A DNA stretch of 64,000 bases from assembly GCA_031180405.1 (NCBI GenBank), contig JAPSLU010000002.1:44029-108028 (forward strand), written 5' to 3'. The notes under the pieces are model-generated. The model worked only from the letters and a program-made list of their open reading frames with translations. It was not told the origin of the DNA and ran no database searches. The stretch comes from Bacillus sp. (in: firmicutes). Its GTDB lineage: Bacteria > Bacillota > Bacilli > Bacillales > Bacillaceae. Position numbers and translations under genes: made by a program. Each line of letters begins with the position of its first letter. Position 1 is the stretch's first letter. Shown here piece by piece: positions 1 to 8,728 of this stretch.

Positions 1-125
1 GCCGCAAATAATATAGCAACTCCTGCAAGAATCATTTTGCCAACATTATGTATTCCAAACGGAAGAATATACATAATTGGAACTAGGAGTATAAAGCCAA
101 TTATGAGCATAATATATGTTTTCAA
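1..125 (-). CDS. N-terminus of unknown membrane protein (partial)
   Basis: The reverse strand opens with TTG (125-123), preceded by GGGGTGATG, and runs without a stop to the window edge (41 codons plus 2 bases). The peptide is hydrophobic: two probable membrane spans around residues 3-20 and 28-41, separated by a short glycine/histidine turn. An in-frame ATG slightly upstream meets a stop at once, so TTG is the only credible start. It is divergent from the prepilin operon, sharing the 126-367 gap. I do not recognise the family; the rest of the gene lies outside the window. Confidence 0.5.
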   Translation of the reverse strand, partial: MKTYIMLIIGFILLVPIMYILPFGIHNVGKMILAGVAILFA

Positions 126-367
126 ACCATCACCCCACTAGGATTAAGTAATTCTTCCTATTTTTCTATCATTTATTCCCTTAATACTGCTAAAAAACCA
201 AAAAATCGACTTCAACTTATTGTATAATAAAGTCGACCTATTTAAAAGAAGGTAATGCTTGATAACCTAAAATCTTTTGACTTATTTAAATAGGATTTTA
301 CACCTATTTCCTAACAATAGTGAAATATTCGTTAAAATCATTCCATTAATATAATGAGAGGTGAATC
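126..367. other. Divergent intergenic region with possible structured leader
   Basis: This AT-rich gap separates the minus-strand membrane gene from the plus-strand prepilin operon. It holds TATAAT (222-227) without a convincing -35. CCTATTTAAA (237-246) has a perfect complement TTTAAATAGG (285-294), enclosing a small AGGT/ACCT hairpin. The prepilin ribosome site GAGAGGTGAATC is just before 368. I found no match to a riboswitch consensus I know. Confidence 0.35.
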
Positions 368-802
368 ATGAACCATTTCATACGTTCACAAAAGGGGTTA
401 ACTTTAATAGAAGTATTAGTAGCAATCGTTCTTCTTGGAGTTATCGTTGTTTCCTTTATACCATTATTTATCCAATCAAATCGTATAAATACTCATTCCA
501 AAGACATGATTAATGCTACCTATGTTGCTCAAACGCTTTTAGAAGATATACATTTTATTAGTAAAAAAACAGATGATGATTTCAAAATTAAGCTTATCAG
601 TATGGGGTATGAGGAAGTTGTAAATAATTGCCCAACTAGTTTTTGCTTCCAACAAGAAAATAGCGGATATTATATCTGGACAGAATTTACCAACTTAAAC
701 TCTCAGGAGTCACTACCACACGCCATAATAAAAGTATATGAGGATCATTCTAAAGAACAATTAGAAGCACAAATGGAGACAATTTTACCCTTAAAAAATT
801 AG
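368..802 (+). CDS. Type IV prepilin-like protein (PilV/GspI-like)
   Basis: The 144-residue protein begins with a class III prepilin signal: a short polar leader ending in K9-G10, then LTLIEVLVAIVLLG. Cleavage would fall after G10 and E15 is the conserved glutamate at +5, so the mature protein would enter a pilus or pseudopilus after processing by a prepilin peptidase (none is encoded in this window). The rest is a globular domain with a Cys pair (NNCPTSFC). The start is supported by GAGAGGTGA 5 bases upstream. It is first of three co-directional genes (gaps of 14 and 10 bases). Whether the machine is a true pilus, a competence system or a secretion pseudopilus cannot be told from here. Confidence 0.75.
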   Translation: MNHFIRSQKGLTLIEVLVAIVLLGVIVVSFIPLFIQSNRINTHSKDMINATYVAQTLLEDIHFISKKTDDDFKIKLISMGYEEVVNNCPTSFCFQQENSGYYIWTEFTNLNSQESLPHAIIKVYEDHSKEQLEAQMETILPLKN

Positions 803-816
803 AAGGTGAAAAAGAT

Positions 817-1239
817 ATGAAAAACCAACGCGGTATTAGTTTGTTAGAGGTAATTGCATCTATTTCTCTCTTTTCAATTATTCTTCTCATGCTTAATTCC
901 TTTCATCTATTTAGTCAAAAACAGATGATTAGCCAAGCGGAAGAAATTCAAAATCAGTCAAATACAAGAATTGCTTTAAATGTGATTACGAAAGAACTTA
1001 GAACAGCAGAAAATGTAATTATTCAAGGTGATGAATTAGTTATTAATCAAACAGATACATACAAGCATGTATCAAACACTATTACCAAGAATAATGTAGC
1101 TTACATCAAGAATATTAAAAAATTCACTTTTGCTTTTGATGAGGATGAAGAAAAAAAAATCAATATATTTATTGAAAGTCTTCCCTCCAAAGAAGAAAAA
1201 GCACTTAAGCTTTCAACTTCAATATATATTAGAAACTAG
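817..1239 (+). CDS. Type IV prepilin-like protein (PilW/ComGF-like)
   Basis: The 140-residue protein has a short leader MKNQRG followed by ISLLEVIASISLFSIILLML, so cleavage would be after G6 and E11 is the +5 glutamate. The hydrophobic helix is followed by a charged, probably coiled segment and a beta-rich C-terminus typical of minor pilins. Its AGAAGGTG ribosome site overlaps the end of the preceding gene, and its TAG stop lies inside the ribosome site of the next gene, so the three are probably translated together. It could equally be a pseudopilin. The subtype is inferred from size and position only. Confidence 0.7.
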   Translation: MKNQRGISLLEVIASISLFSIILLMLNSFHLFSQKQMISQAEEIQNQSNTRIALNVITKELRTAENVIIQGDELVINQTDTYKHVSNTITKNNVAYIKNIKKFTFAFDEDEEKKINIFIESLPSKEEKALKLSTSIYIRN

Positions 1240-1249
1240 GTGAAAAACA

Positions 1250-2701
1250 GTGGGCGTTCTCAATAAATTAAGACTGATAAAAAATGAAAATAGTGGATTT
1301 GCCTTACTCTCTGTCCTAATTGTTTTACTAGTCGTTTCATTATTAGGAATAACTTTAATAGGTACAACAACTGCAAATCTAAAATTAACCTCTGTTGAAC
1401 GAGATTATCAAGCAACATATTATATAGCTGAGTCTGGTTCCACTTATGTCTTAAATGAAGTTACAAAAATAATTAATGAAACTCAAGCAATAAACGCAAA
1501 TGACTTTTTCACAAAAATAAATGAAAAATTAGCTGAAATTCCTAATACTTATAGTGACTTCGAAGAATCATTTGGTCAAATACCCAAAGCACATTTGCAG
1601 ATTTTCAAACTATCTTCTATTGATTCTAGTCAGCTATGTGGTAATCACGTTGATAAACAATCACAAGGATATAAAGTAATCTCTGAAGGTGAGATTGGGA
1701 AGAGAAGTAGAATAGTAGAAAGATCTTTTTGTGTAAACTGGAATATAAATCAAAATGGAAACTTACCTTTTGTTCTACTAGAAAATAACGCTGTATTTAG
1801 TCACGATAAAATTCTACTCGGATCATCAATTACTGGAAATATCGGTACAAATTCTACTATACCCGGTTCAATTTATGTGAATTCGGGTGGAACATTGACG
1901 GGTAGTATTTATAAGGTACAGGAAGCAAGTAGTAATATTGTAGAAAAACCTCAAAACAAGAATTTTAATAGACCATTTATTGATCTCCCAAATGCAATGA
2001 ATTATAAAGGTTTCTTAGACTTTCCAAGTTTTCCAGAGGGACTTCCAACCTTTAATAATTTAAGAATCGAAGGTGACGCGATAAATGATAAAACCATCAG
2101 CAGTAATGGTTATTATCAAAATATCACTGTTACCAGTGGACGTACATTAACAATAGATGTAGGAAATGAAAATAGAATTATTAGAGTAGCTGATTTAGTA
2201 ATTAATCAAGGAAACATAAATATTATAGGTTCTGGTACATTAACTCTCTATATTGAAAACTCTTTACTTATCACTGGTGGTAGCAAAGTGAATGCTACCT
2301 CCTCATACAACCCAGAGATTCTTTCTATCTATCTCAAAGGTACTACTCCCCTTGATATGGGTGGAAAAAGTAAACTTGTGGGTTCCATATTTTCAGCATC
2401 TGCAGACATAAATATCAAAGGTAGTGCAGAGGTGAATGGACATATTTTAACTGGAGGAAATAATGTTGTTATTGACGGACAGGGAAGTGCAGCTAACGGT
2501 CTTGTGTTTTCGCCTAATGCGCATGTCCAGTTAACTGGGAGTGGTTCTGTCGTTGGATCGGTTATTTCCAATAACTTTTCTATGGGTGGTGGAAGTAAGG
2601 TAACATACAAGGAAATTGACGAATTAACTCTATCACCATTTTTTAAAGCGAAGGTTGAGGCACCTGATCTATCAACTGGGCCAATAAAGGAAACAAATTA
2701 A
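1250..2701 (+). CDS. PilX-type pilus assembly protein with C-terminal glycine-rich beta domain
   Basis: The 483-residue protein starts at GTG with AGGTGAA upstream. Residues 1-16 are a prepilin-like leader ending in S15-G16; a hydrophobic helix follows (FALLSVLIVLLVVSLLG). Position +5 is serine (S21), not glutamate, as often seen in PilX-type proteins. Residues about 30-160 form the PilX-like N-terminal region, with Cys residues at SSQLCGN and RSFCVNW that could form a disulfide. From about 185 to 460 the sequence is rich in Gly, Ser, Asn and Val with short repeated beta-strand motifs (TGSGSVVGS, GSAEVNGH), resembling beta-helix or bactofilin-like folds. It is last in the operon, followed directly by a terminator, and convergent with folC. 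The pilus role is inferred; the surface role of the C-terminus is unknown. Confidence 0.7.
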   Translation: MGVLNKLRLIKNENSGFALLSVLIVLLVVSLLGITLIGTTTANLKLTSVERDYQATYYIAESGSTYVLNEVTKIINETQAINANDFFTKINEKLAEIPNTYSDFEESFGQIPKAHLQIFKLSSIDSSQLCGNHVDKQSQGYKVISEGEIGKRSRIVERSFCVNWNINQNGNLPFVLLENNAVFSHDKILLGSSITGNIGTNSTIPGSIYVNSGGTLTGSIYKVQEASSNIVEKPQNKNFNRPFIDLPNAMNYKGFLDFPSFPEGLPTFNNLRIEGDAINDKTISSNGYYQNITVTSGRTLTIDVGNENRIIRVADLVINQGNINIIGSGTLTLYIENSLLITGGSKVNATSSYNPEILSIYLKGTTPLDMGGKSKLVGSIFSASADINIKGSAEVNGHILTGGNNVVIDGQGSAANGLVFSPNAHVQLTGSGSVVGSVISNNFSMGGGSKVTYKEIDELTLSPFFKAKVEAPDLSTGPIKETN

Positions 2702-2733
2702 ACAAGAGCTTGGAACCCTAGCTCTTGTTTTTA
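2701..2733 (+). terminator. Terminator of the prepilin-like operon
   Basis: A perfect 10-bp stem AACAAGAGCT (2701-2710) / AGCTCTTGTT (2720-2729) with a 9-base loop is followed by a T-rich tail. It overlaps the last base of the PilX-like stop codon. Confidence 0.85.
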
Positions 2734-2762
2734 TTTATCGACAATTATTTCACCGGAAATAA

Positions 2763-4061
2763 TTATTTCATGAGGTAATTCCTTATTTCTGAAATAAAAT
2801 ATAACGAACCCGTAACTATTAGTACATCATCATTATTCCTATAAGATACCAACAACTCTTTCAATATATTCCGCCATGATTCCGAATAGGTCTTCTCTTC
2901 TAATTCACATACAGAAAAAAGCTCTTCAGCTCTAGCAGCCCTAGGAAAGTCAAACGATGTAAAATGCATAGTGGTCGCAACAGAAGTGAGCCGTTTGATC
3001 ATTTTTTCGTAATTTTTATCACTTAATGCACTAAATAGAAAATGAACACGTTTATGTGAATAATGTCTATTAATTGTATCAATTAAACTTTCAATACCCT
3101 CATCATTGTGAGCACCATCAATAATAACAAGCGGGTTGTGATTAACTATTTCAAAACGGCCTTTCCAAATTGATTTTTTTATTCCATTATATAATTGTTC
3201 ATCAGATAGGCTAATTATCTTATGTAACCTTAGATAGTCTAAAGCTGCAATGGCCAGTGCTGCATTATTTATTTGATGTTTTCCTTTCATCACAATTTTA
3301 ATATCTTGGTACAAATGGTGAGGGGTTTGTACCGAAAATTTTTCACCTTGCTCCCACGCGGATTGATCAATCACCTTTATATCAAATCCAAGCGAATAAA
3401 AGGGCGCTTCTTTTTCTAATGCTGTTTGAGACAACACTTGAAGTGCGTCCTCTTTTTCTGCTGCTGTGAAAATCGCTCTTCCCCTTTTAATAATCCCCGC
3501 TTTTTCACTCGCAATCTTAGCAATTGAATCACCAAGAATATTCATGTGATCATAGCCAATGTTTGTGATAACGGATAAAATCGGATCAATGATGTTGGTA
3601 GAATCTAAACGTCCACCAAGCCCTGTTTCTAGTAAAAGAATATCAGGCTTGTTGATCTTCCCGAAGTACATAAACATCATGGTTGTGATTATTTCAAATT
3701 CAGTTGGTCCACCAAGCTCTGTTTCTTCAATTTTATCAACATATGGCTTTATTTCATTAACAAGTAATAACATGTCGTCGTCTGAAATTGGCTGTCCATT
3801 CATACTTATTCGCTCATTAAACGTTTCTATGTATGGAGAGGTAAAGGTCCCTACCTTATAGTTTGCTTCCAACAGCATATGGAGCATATATGAAATGGTT
3901 GATCCTTTCCCATTGGTTCCTGCTACATGAATTGTCGGGATATTTTTTTCAGGATGGCCTAATTCCTCTAAAAGCCATTCCATTCTCTTTAATCCAGGCT
4001 TTACCCCAAATTTTAATCGACTATGGATCCAATCTATCGCCTCATCATATTGAATAAACAA
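2763..4061 (-). CDS. folC: Folylpolyglutamate synthase / dihydrofolate synthase
   Basis: FolC adds glutamate to folates (and to dihydropteroate) in the cytoplasm with ATP. The 432-residue protein carries the Mur-ligase-type P-loop GTNGKGST at residues 48-55, the downstream ETGLGGRLDSTN motif, and a C-terminal ligase domain with IDGAHN. Length matches the family. The start is TTG at 4061, chosen because AAAGGAGGT lies about 8 bases upstream and the protein begins colinearly with homologues. It lies about 70 bases after valS, as in other Bacillus genomes, but a terminator-like hairpin sits between the two, so folC may depend on read-through or on its own weak promoter. Confidence 0.95.
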   Translation of the reverse strand: MFIQYDEAIDWIHSRLKFGVKPGLKRMEWLLEELGHPEKNIPTIHVAGTNGKGSTISYMLHMLLEANYKVGTFTSPYIETFNERISMNGQPISDDDMLLLVNEIKPYVDKIEETELGGPTEFEIITTMMFMYFGKINKPDILLLETGLGGRLDSTNIIDPILSVITNIGYDHMNILGDSIAKIASEKAGIIKRGRAIFTAAEKEDALQVLSQTALEKEAPFYSLGFDIKVIDQSAWEQGEKFSVQTPHHLYQDIKIVMKGKHQINNAALAIAALDYLRLHKIISLSDEQLYNGIKKSIWKGRFEIVNHNPLVIIDGAHNDEGIESLIDTINRHYSHKRVHFLFSALSDKNYEKMIKRLTSVATTMHFTSFDFPRAARAEELFSVCELEEKTYSESWRNILKELLVSYRNNDDVLIVTGSLYFISEIRNYLMK

Positions 4062-4085
4062 TCGTGTTTACCTCCTTTTAACCAT

Positions 4086-4125
4086 GTAAAAACTCGGGGG
4101 AACTATACTTAGCACCACCCGAGTC
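4086..4125 (-). terminator. Terminator after valS
   Basis: On the minus strand ACTCGGG (4124-4118) pairs with CCCGAGT (4098-4092) and is followed by TTTTTA. It lies between the valS stop and the folC ribosome site. Confidence 0.7.
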
Positions 4126-4131
4126 AAATTA

Positions 4132-6780
4132 CTATCCTCTTAGCTCTTGAATTCTCGCTTGAACGATCTCTCGTTTTTCAAGATAATCTTTTTCTTTTGC
4201 TTTCTCTTCTTCAATAACCTTTTCAGGAGCTTTCTTTAGGAATCCTTCGTTTCCAAGTTTCTTCTGAACACGTTCCACTTCTTTATCAAGTTTCTCACGT
4301 TCTTTTTCTAACCGTTTAATTTCTTCTTCTATGTTGATTAATCCTTCGATCGGCAGAATGATTTCAGCACCTGTTACAACGGCAGTCATGGATTTTTCGT
4401 TAGACATTAGGTCAGTAACTACTTTAAATGTACTCGTGTTACAAAATTTCTCGATATATGCACGGTTACGTTCAAGTTGATTTAACACATCTTGATCTTT
4501 CGCTTTGATTTGCATTGGAATTTGCTTGCTCATCGGCGTGTTTACCTCAGAACGGATATTTCGAACTGCCCGGATCACTTCAACTAAAAGTTTCATTTCT
4601 GTTGCCGCTTCACGATCTGTTAATTGTTCATTTACGGTTGGCCATGCTGCAACTGTAATTGATTCACCTTCGTGTGGTAGGGATTGCCAAATTTCTTCAG
4701 TTATAAACGGCATAAATGGGTGTAATAATCTCATTGTGTTATCTAGTACATAGGCAAGGATTGAACGTGTTGTTTTCTTTGCAGCTTCGTCTTCACCGTA
4801 TAATGGAAGCTTTGCCATTTCAATGTACCAATCACAAAAATCATCCCAAATGAAGTTATAAAGAAGACGTCCTACTTCCCCAAATTCATATTTATCAGCT
4901 AATTTTGTTACATTTTCAATCGTTTCATTTAAACGAGTTAGAATCCATTTATCTGCAACAGATTTTTCACCAGTTATATCTATTTCTTCAAATGATAAGC
5001 CATCCATATTCATTAAGGCAAAACGTGATGCATTCCATATTTTGTTTGCAAAGTTCCAAGTAGCTTCGACTTTTTCATAGCTGAAACGTAAATCTTGACC
5101 AGGTGAGCTACCAGTTGAAAGGAAGAATCGTAATGAATCCGCCCCATACTGATCGATGACTTCCATCGGATCAACGCCATTACCCAATGATTTACTCATT
5201 TTACGCCCTTGCTCATCACGTACAAGTCCATGAATTAAGACATCTTTAAATGGACGTTTACCTGTGAATTCAAGGCCTTGGAAGATCATTCGAGACACCC
5301 AGAAGAAGATAATATCATAGCCTGTAACAAGAACATCCGTCGGATAGTAACGTTTAAAGTCAGCTGATTCTGTATCAGGCCAACCCATTGTGGAAAATGG
5401 CCATAATGCAGAACTAAACCAAGTATCAAGCACATCATTGTCTTGATTCCAGTTTTCAATATCAGTTGGTGGCTCTTGATTTACATAAACCTCTCCTGTT
5501 TCTTTATGATACCAAGCAGGAATTCGGTGTCCCCACCAAAGCTGACGGGAAATACACCAATCACGGATATTTTCCATCCAACGTAAATAGGTTTTCTCAA
5601 AACGATCTGGTACAAAATTCACTTTTTCATCAGCTTCTTGAAGCTTAATTGCTTCATCAGCAAGTGGTTGCATTTTGACAAACCATTGCGTTGAAAGATA
5701 GGGTTCAACTACTGCACCACTTCTTTCACTATGACCAACAGAGTGCATATGTTCTTCAATTTTAAATAGTACGCCCTGTTCTTGGAGATCCTTAACGATT
5801 TTCTTTCTACACTCAAAACGATCTAAACCGTTATAGCTACCAGCTTTTTCATTCATTGTTCCATCTTCATTCATGACAAGGATGCGCTCAAGATTATGGC
5901 GATTTCCTAGTTCAAAGTCATTTGGATCATGTGCTGGTGTAATTTTAACAGCTCCTGAGCCAAATTCCATATCAACATAATCATCCCCAACAATTGGAAT
6001 CTCACGACCTACAATCGGTAAAATGACTTTTTTCCCAATTAGATGCTTGTAACGTTCATCTTCAGGATGCACTGCTACAGCCGTATCTCCTAGCATTGTT
6101 TCTGGGCGAGTTGTCGCTACTTCAATCGAACCAGAACCATCAGCAAGTGGGTAACTCATATGATAAAAAGCACCTTGTACATCTTTGTATATAACTTCAA
6201 TATCCGATAGTGCTGTTTTTGTTTGTGGATCCCAGTTAATAATATATTCTCCACGATAGATAAAACCTTTATTATACAGGGTTACAAACACTTCACGAAC
6301 AGCTTTTGATAAACCTTCATCAAGGGTAAATCTTTCGCGTGTATAATCTAAGCCCAGACCTACCTTTGCCCATTGCTCTCGGATATGGCCTGCGTACTCT
6401 TCTTTCCACTTCCAGGTTTCTTCCACAAATTTTTCGCGACCTAAGTCATAGCGAGATTTGCCTTCTTCACGAAGTTTCGCCTCAACTTTAGCTTGAGTAG
6501 CAATACCAGCATGGTCCATTCCTGGGAGCCATAAGACATCAAAGCCTTGCATTCTCTTCATGCGCGTAACAATGTCTTGTAATGTAGTATCCCATGCGTG
6601 ACCTAAGTGTAGCTTCCCTGTGACGTTTGGAGGTGGAATAACGATTGTATAAGGTTGTTTCTGCTCATCCCCTGTTGCCTCAAAGTATTTTCCTTCTAAC
6701 CAAAATGAATAACGATTTTTTTCGATTGCATTTGGATCATATTTTGTTGGTAATGATAATTGTTGTTCATTGTTTTCCAT
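4132..6780 (-). CDS. valS: Valyl-tRNA synthetase
   Basis: ValS charges tRNA-Val and edits mischarged threonine. The 882-residue class I synthetase has HLGH at 58-61 (within [13 protein letters not shown]), the editing-domain TTRPET motif at 223-228, KMSKS at 527-531, the anticodon-binding helical domain, and the C-terminal coiled coil (roughly the last 65 residues, [18 protein letters not shown]). The reading frame stays open upstream to 6861, but that extension lies in the T-box terminator. The start at 6780 is preceded by GAAGGAGC and begins [10 protein letters not shown] like homologues. Expression is governed by the T-box leader directly upstream. Confidence 0.97.
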   Translation of the reverse strand: MENNEQQLSLPTKYDPNAIEKNRYSFWLEGKYFEATGDEQKQPYTIVIPPPNVTGKLHLGHAWDTTLQDIVTRMKRMQGFDVLWLPGMDHAGIATQAKVEAKLREEGKSRYDLGREKFVEETWKWKEEYAGHIREQWAKVGLGLDYTRERFTLDEGLSKAVREVFVTLYNKGFIYRGEYIINWDPQTKTALSDIEVIYKDVQGAFYHMSYPLADGSGSIEVATTRPETMLGDTAVAVHPEDERYKHLIGKKVILPIVGREIPIVGDDYVDMEFGSGAVKITPAHDPNDFELGNRHNLERILVMNEDGTMNEKAGSYNGLDRFECRKKIVKDLQEQGVLFKIEEHMHSVGHSERSGAVVEPYLSTQWFVKMQPLADEAIKLQEADEKVNFVPDRFEKTYLRWMENIRDWCISRQLWWGHRIPAWYHKETGEVYVNQEPPTDIENWNQDNDVLDTWFSSALWPFSTMGWPDTESADFKRYYPTDVLVTGYDIIFFWVSRMIFQGLEFTGKRPFKDVLIHGLVRDEQGRKMSKSLGNGVDPMEVIDQYGADSLRFFLSTGSSPGQDLRFSYEKVEATWNFANKIWNASRFALMNMDGLSFEEIDITGEKSVADKWILTRLNETIENVTKLADKYEFGEVGRLLYNFIWDDFCDWYIEMAKLPLYGEDEAAKKTTRSILAYVLDNTMRLLHPFMPFITEEIWQSLPHEGESITVAAWPTVNEQLTDREAATEMKLLVEVIRAVRNIRSEVNTPMSKQIPMQIKAKDQDVLNQLERNRAYIEKFCNTSTFKVVTDLMSNEKSMTAVVTGAEIILPIEGLINIEEEIKRLEKEREKLDKEVERVQKKLGNEGFLKKAPEKVIEEEKAKEKDYLEKREIVQARIQELRG

Positions 6781-6836
6781 TTTATTTGCTCCTTCACAGC
6801 TATTGTTATACCAATTTCCTTGGATATCCTGATAGT

Positions 6837-7100
6837 AAAAAAAAAAACTCCCTTCATCCATAAAAGGACGAAAGGAGAAAATTTCGCGGTACCACCTTTT
6901 TTTATAGACTTAATAAGATCGCTTGCAACGTCAGCAAGGACCAAGCCTATACACTTAATATGATAACGGTTTTCACCGACCTCTTCTACTATTCTTCAAG
7001 GAAGTAACTCCTGGGCGACCTTCCAATGCCTCTACTTAAGAAATCTCCCAGCAAATGATCTCTCTCTCTGTAAAGTGACGACAATGTACTCTTCCCATTC
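6837..7100 (-). promoter_or_regulatory. T-box leader of valS (specifier GUU, valine)
   Basis: The T-box core GGTGGTACCGCG lies at about 6884-6895 on the minus strand. Downstream, CTCCTTTCGTCC pairs with GGATGAAGGGAG to form the terminator (6848-6877), followed by a long U run (6847-6837). Stem I can be traced: GGAAG (7095-7091) pairs with CTTCC (7004-7000), and the specifier loop beside it reads GTT-A, with GTT at 7008-7006, a valine codon. Uncharged tRNA-Val should favour antitermination. Distal stem I details were not folded. Confidence 0.92.
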
Positions 7101-7139
7101 TACGTTTACATATATGTAGTTTTAATTAACATCTATTAT

Positions 7140-7169
7140 ATATTACTAAACATTTCTTTTTTTCGTCAA
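7140..7169 (-). promoter_or_regulatory. Probable sigma-A promoter of valS
   Basis: On the minus strand TTGACG (7169-7164) is followed after 18 bases by TAATAT (7145-7140), upstream of stem I. A TATAAT slightly further downstream has too long a spacer to pair with this -35. Confidence 0.5.
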
Positions 7170-7323
7170 TATTTTCACCATTTTTCTTAACTTTCATACA
7201 GGCACCTAATAAGGTTTTTTACATATTTTACATTAGTGGACGCTTTGAACGAATATCATTCCTTGTTAGAAGTTATTTTCTGAACTTTTTCTAAAGAGGG
7301 CTTGAATAAGGAGGTTTTATCAT

Positions 7324-7515
7324 ATGAAAAGGCGTTATAATCCATATTCACTACCACCTTGGGTCAGACAAATTCGAGAGATCGGTATACAAATAATTAT
7401 TCCACTTACGATCTTTCAAGGTATACGAACAGTATTTTTTCCTACATCCTTTGATGTTCTTCTTCTAGGAATTTTAATTGGCTTAGCCATAGGATTACGT
7501 TATGACTGGATATAA
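7324..7515 (+). CDS. Small membrane protein of unknown function
   Basis: The 63-residue protein starts at ATG 7324 after AAGGAGGTTTTATCAT, an excellent ribosome site. A basic N-terminus (MKRRYNPY, then PPWVRQIREIG) precedes two hydrophobic stretches at about residues 20-35 and 41-58, so it is probably a small integral membrane protein with two spans. It is alone on the plus strand between valS and ysxE, converging with ysxE onto a shared terminator. I do not recognise the family. Confidence 0.75.
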   Translation: MKRRYNPYSLPPWVRQIREIGIQIIIPLTIFQGIRTVFFPTSFDVLLLGILIGLAIGLRYDWI

Positions 7516-7535
7516 ATTGTAATAAATGATCTACT

Positions 7536-7586
7536 AAAAAGCGAGGGAGGAGGGCGATGATTCAATTCCTCTCCCTCTATCTTTTA
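7536..7586. terminator. Bidirectional terminator between the small membrane gene and ysxE
   Basis: GAGGGAGGAGG (7543-7553) pairs, with one bulge, with CCTCTCCCTC (7568-7577). On the minus strand the stem is followed by GCTTTTTAG; on plus by TATCTTTT, so it can serve both convergent genes. Confidence 0.7.
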
Positions 7587-7587
7587 C

Positions 7588-8628
7588 CTATGTTTGTGAT
7601 TGAGATTGTGCTTCTGATTCCATTTTCTTTTTGTCCTCGATCTCAGATACTTTCATCACAAAGTATTCAATGTTTTTGAATTGCCAGTAGGATTTAACCA
7701 ATTGTTTGTTTCGATCAAGTTCTGAACGATTTTTATCTTTCTTCACATAGCTTTTAATTATGTTGCAAATTCGTTCAGGATAGGCTAAATAACTTAAAAA
7801 CAAAGTCATTTCCTCAAGTGTATAAGGATAATCCTTTTGGTAAGAATAAAACCAATTTAGGCAATCATCACTTTGAATAGGGTAAGTCTTTGCAGTTCGA
7901 TTCATGAACAATAAAAAATCATCTATGGGTGAAGCATAAACTGAGTTTTCAAAGTTGGTTAAATAACCTGTTCCTTCATCATCATATAAAAAGTGGCGTG
8001 CTGATATCTTCCCATGAATTAACACAACTCTTGAAGACTTTTTCCCTCTCATCAGTTCAGACCATTCTTCAAGCTTTTTCCTAGAGTAATTAATCGCACG
8101 GGTCACCTCAATATAATAGGTCACAGCTTGTAACTCAAATGGGGACAAGTAGATTTTTTGCTCACACTGATCAACAAATGCCTCATACATAGCTTTCTCT
8201 TCATCCAAACGTTTAAGCATCTTTTCGTAGTGATCAGTTACTTCCTGACCTTTTAGCTCCACTGTTGTTTCCGTCTTCTTGTGAAGGCTTGCTACCTCTT
8301 TAAATAAATATTGATGTCTAGCATCTCGTTCCTCTTCCATTTCATTTGTAAGCCATGGCATTAAATAATAATAATCTCCATTAAATTGTGAAAAAAGTTG
8401 CTGTTTTTTGTTGCTGACAAGTGGAACATAATGTGAGTATTTTTTTTCATTTAACATTCTTAAAGTGTCAAAAAAATAGGGATTAAAACCTTTGTTCAAC
8501 TTTTTTAATACAAAGGAACCTGTATCGGTATAAACCTTTAACGCCTTTTTACTCAGTTCTTCAGTATATTCTGGATAAAGATTATAATCACGTAACAACA
8601 GCTGAAGTTCACTTACTTGCATTTGCAC
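7588..8628 (-). CDS. ysxE: YsxE, CotS-family kinase-like spore coat protein
   Basis: This 346-residue protein belongs to the aminoglycoside-phosphotransferase/CotS-like fold family found in Bacillus spore coats; in B. subtilis ysxE lies next to spoVID and acts in coat assembly. Visible elements are the N-lobe (TGSFVLKKL), the loop LIHGKISARHFLYD, which corresponds to the catalytic HGD-x-H-x-x-N loop but keeps HGK rather than HGD, and the following YLTNFENS in place of the DFD/E motif. These changes suggest weak or absent kinase activity (inference). The frame opens at 8640, but GTG at 8628 has AGGTGATG seven bases upstream and is the better start. It follows spoVID with a terminator-like hairpin between them. 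Confidence 0.85.
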   Translation of the reverse strand: MQMQVSELQLLLRDYNLYPEYTEELSKKALKVYTDTGSFVLKKLNKGFNPYFFDTLRMLNEKKYSHYVPLVSNKKQQLFSQFNGDYYYLMPWLTNEMEEERDARHQYLFKEVASLHKKTETTVELKGQEVTDHYEKMLKRLDEEKAMYEAFVDQCEQKIYLSPFELQAVTYYIEVTRAINYSRKKLEEWSELMRGKKSSRVVLIHGKISARHFLYDDEGTGYLTNFENSVYASPIDDFLLFMNRTAKTYPIQSDDCLNWFYSYQKDYPYTLEEMTLFLSYLAYPERICNIIKSYVKKDKNRSELDRNKQLVKSYWQFKNIEYFVMKVSEIEDKKKMESEAQSQSQT

Positions 8629-8663
8629 AGCTAACATCACCTCAAATCCTTATCTGGTGAATT

Positions 8664-8705
8664 TAAAAAAACAGCTGAGGATTTATAGCCCCCATGCTGT
8701 TTTTA
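8664..8705 (-). terminator. Hairpin between spoVID and ysxE
   Basis: On the minus strand AAAACAGC pairs with GCTGTTTT around a 20-base loop and is followed by a T tract. It probably attenuates or ends spoVID transcripts before ysxE. Confidence 0.6.
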
Positions 8706-8728
8706 AAACACCATACTCACTGTCTGGT

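Noticed and set aside
126..367. Possible c-di-GMP riboswitch before the pilin-like genes.
   Set aside because: The conserved GEMM blocks (for example the CACGCACAGGGCAAACC region) are absent.
2329..2610. Antisense ORF inside the PilX-like gene, and many similar antisense ORFs inside tig, ilvC, leuA and other genes.
   Set aside because: They mirror the codon structure of strongly supported genes, lack ribosome sites and show no recognisable protein motifs.
6781..6861. N-terminal extension of valS by 27 residues.
   Set aside because: It is read from the T-box terminator and has no ribosome site; the ATG at 6780 has a good one and matches homologues.
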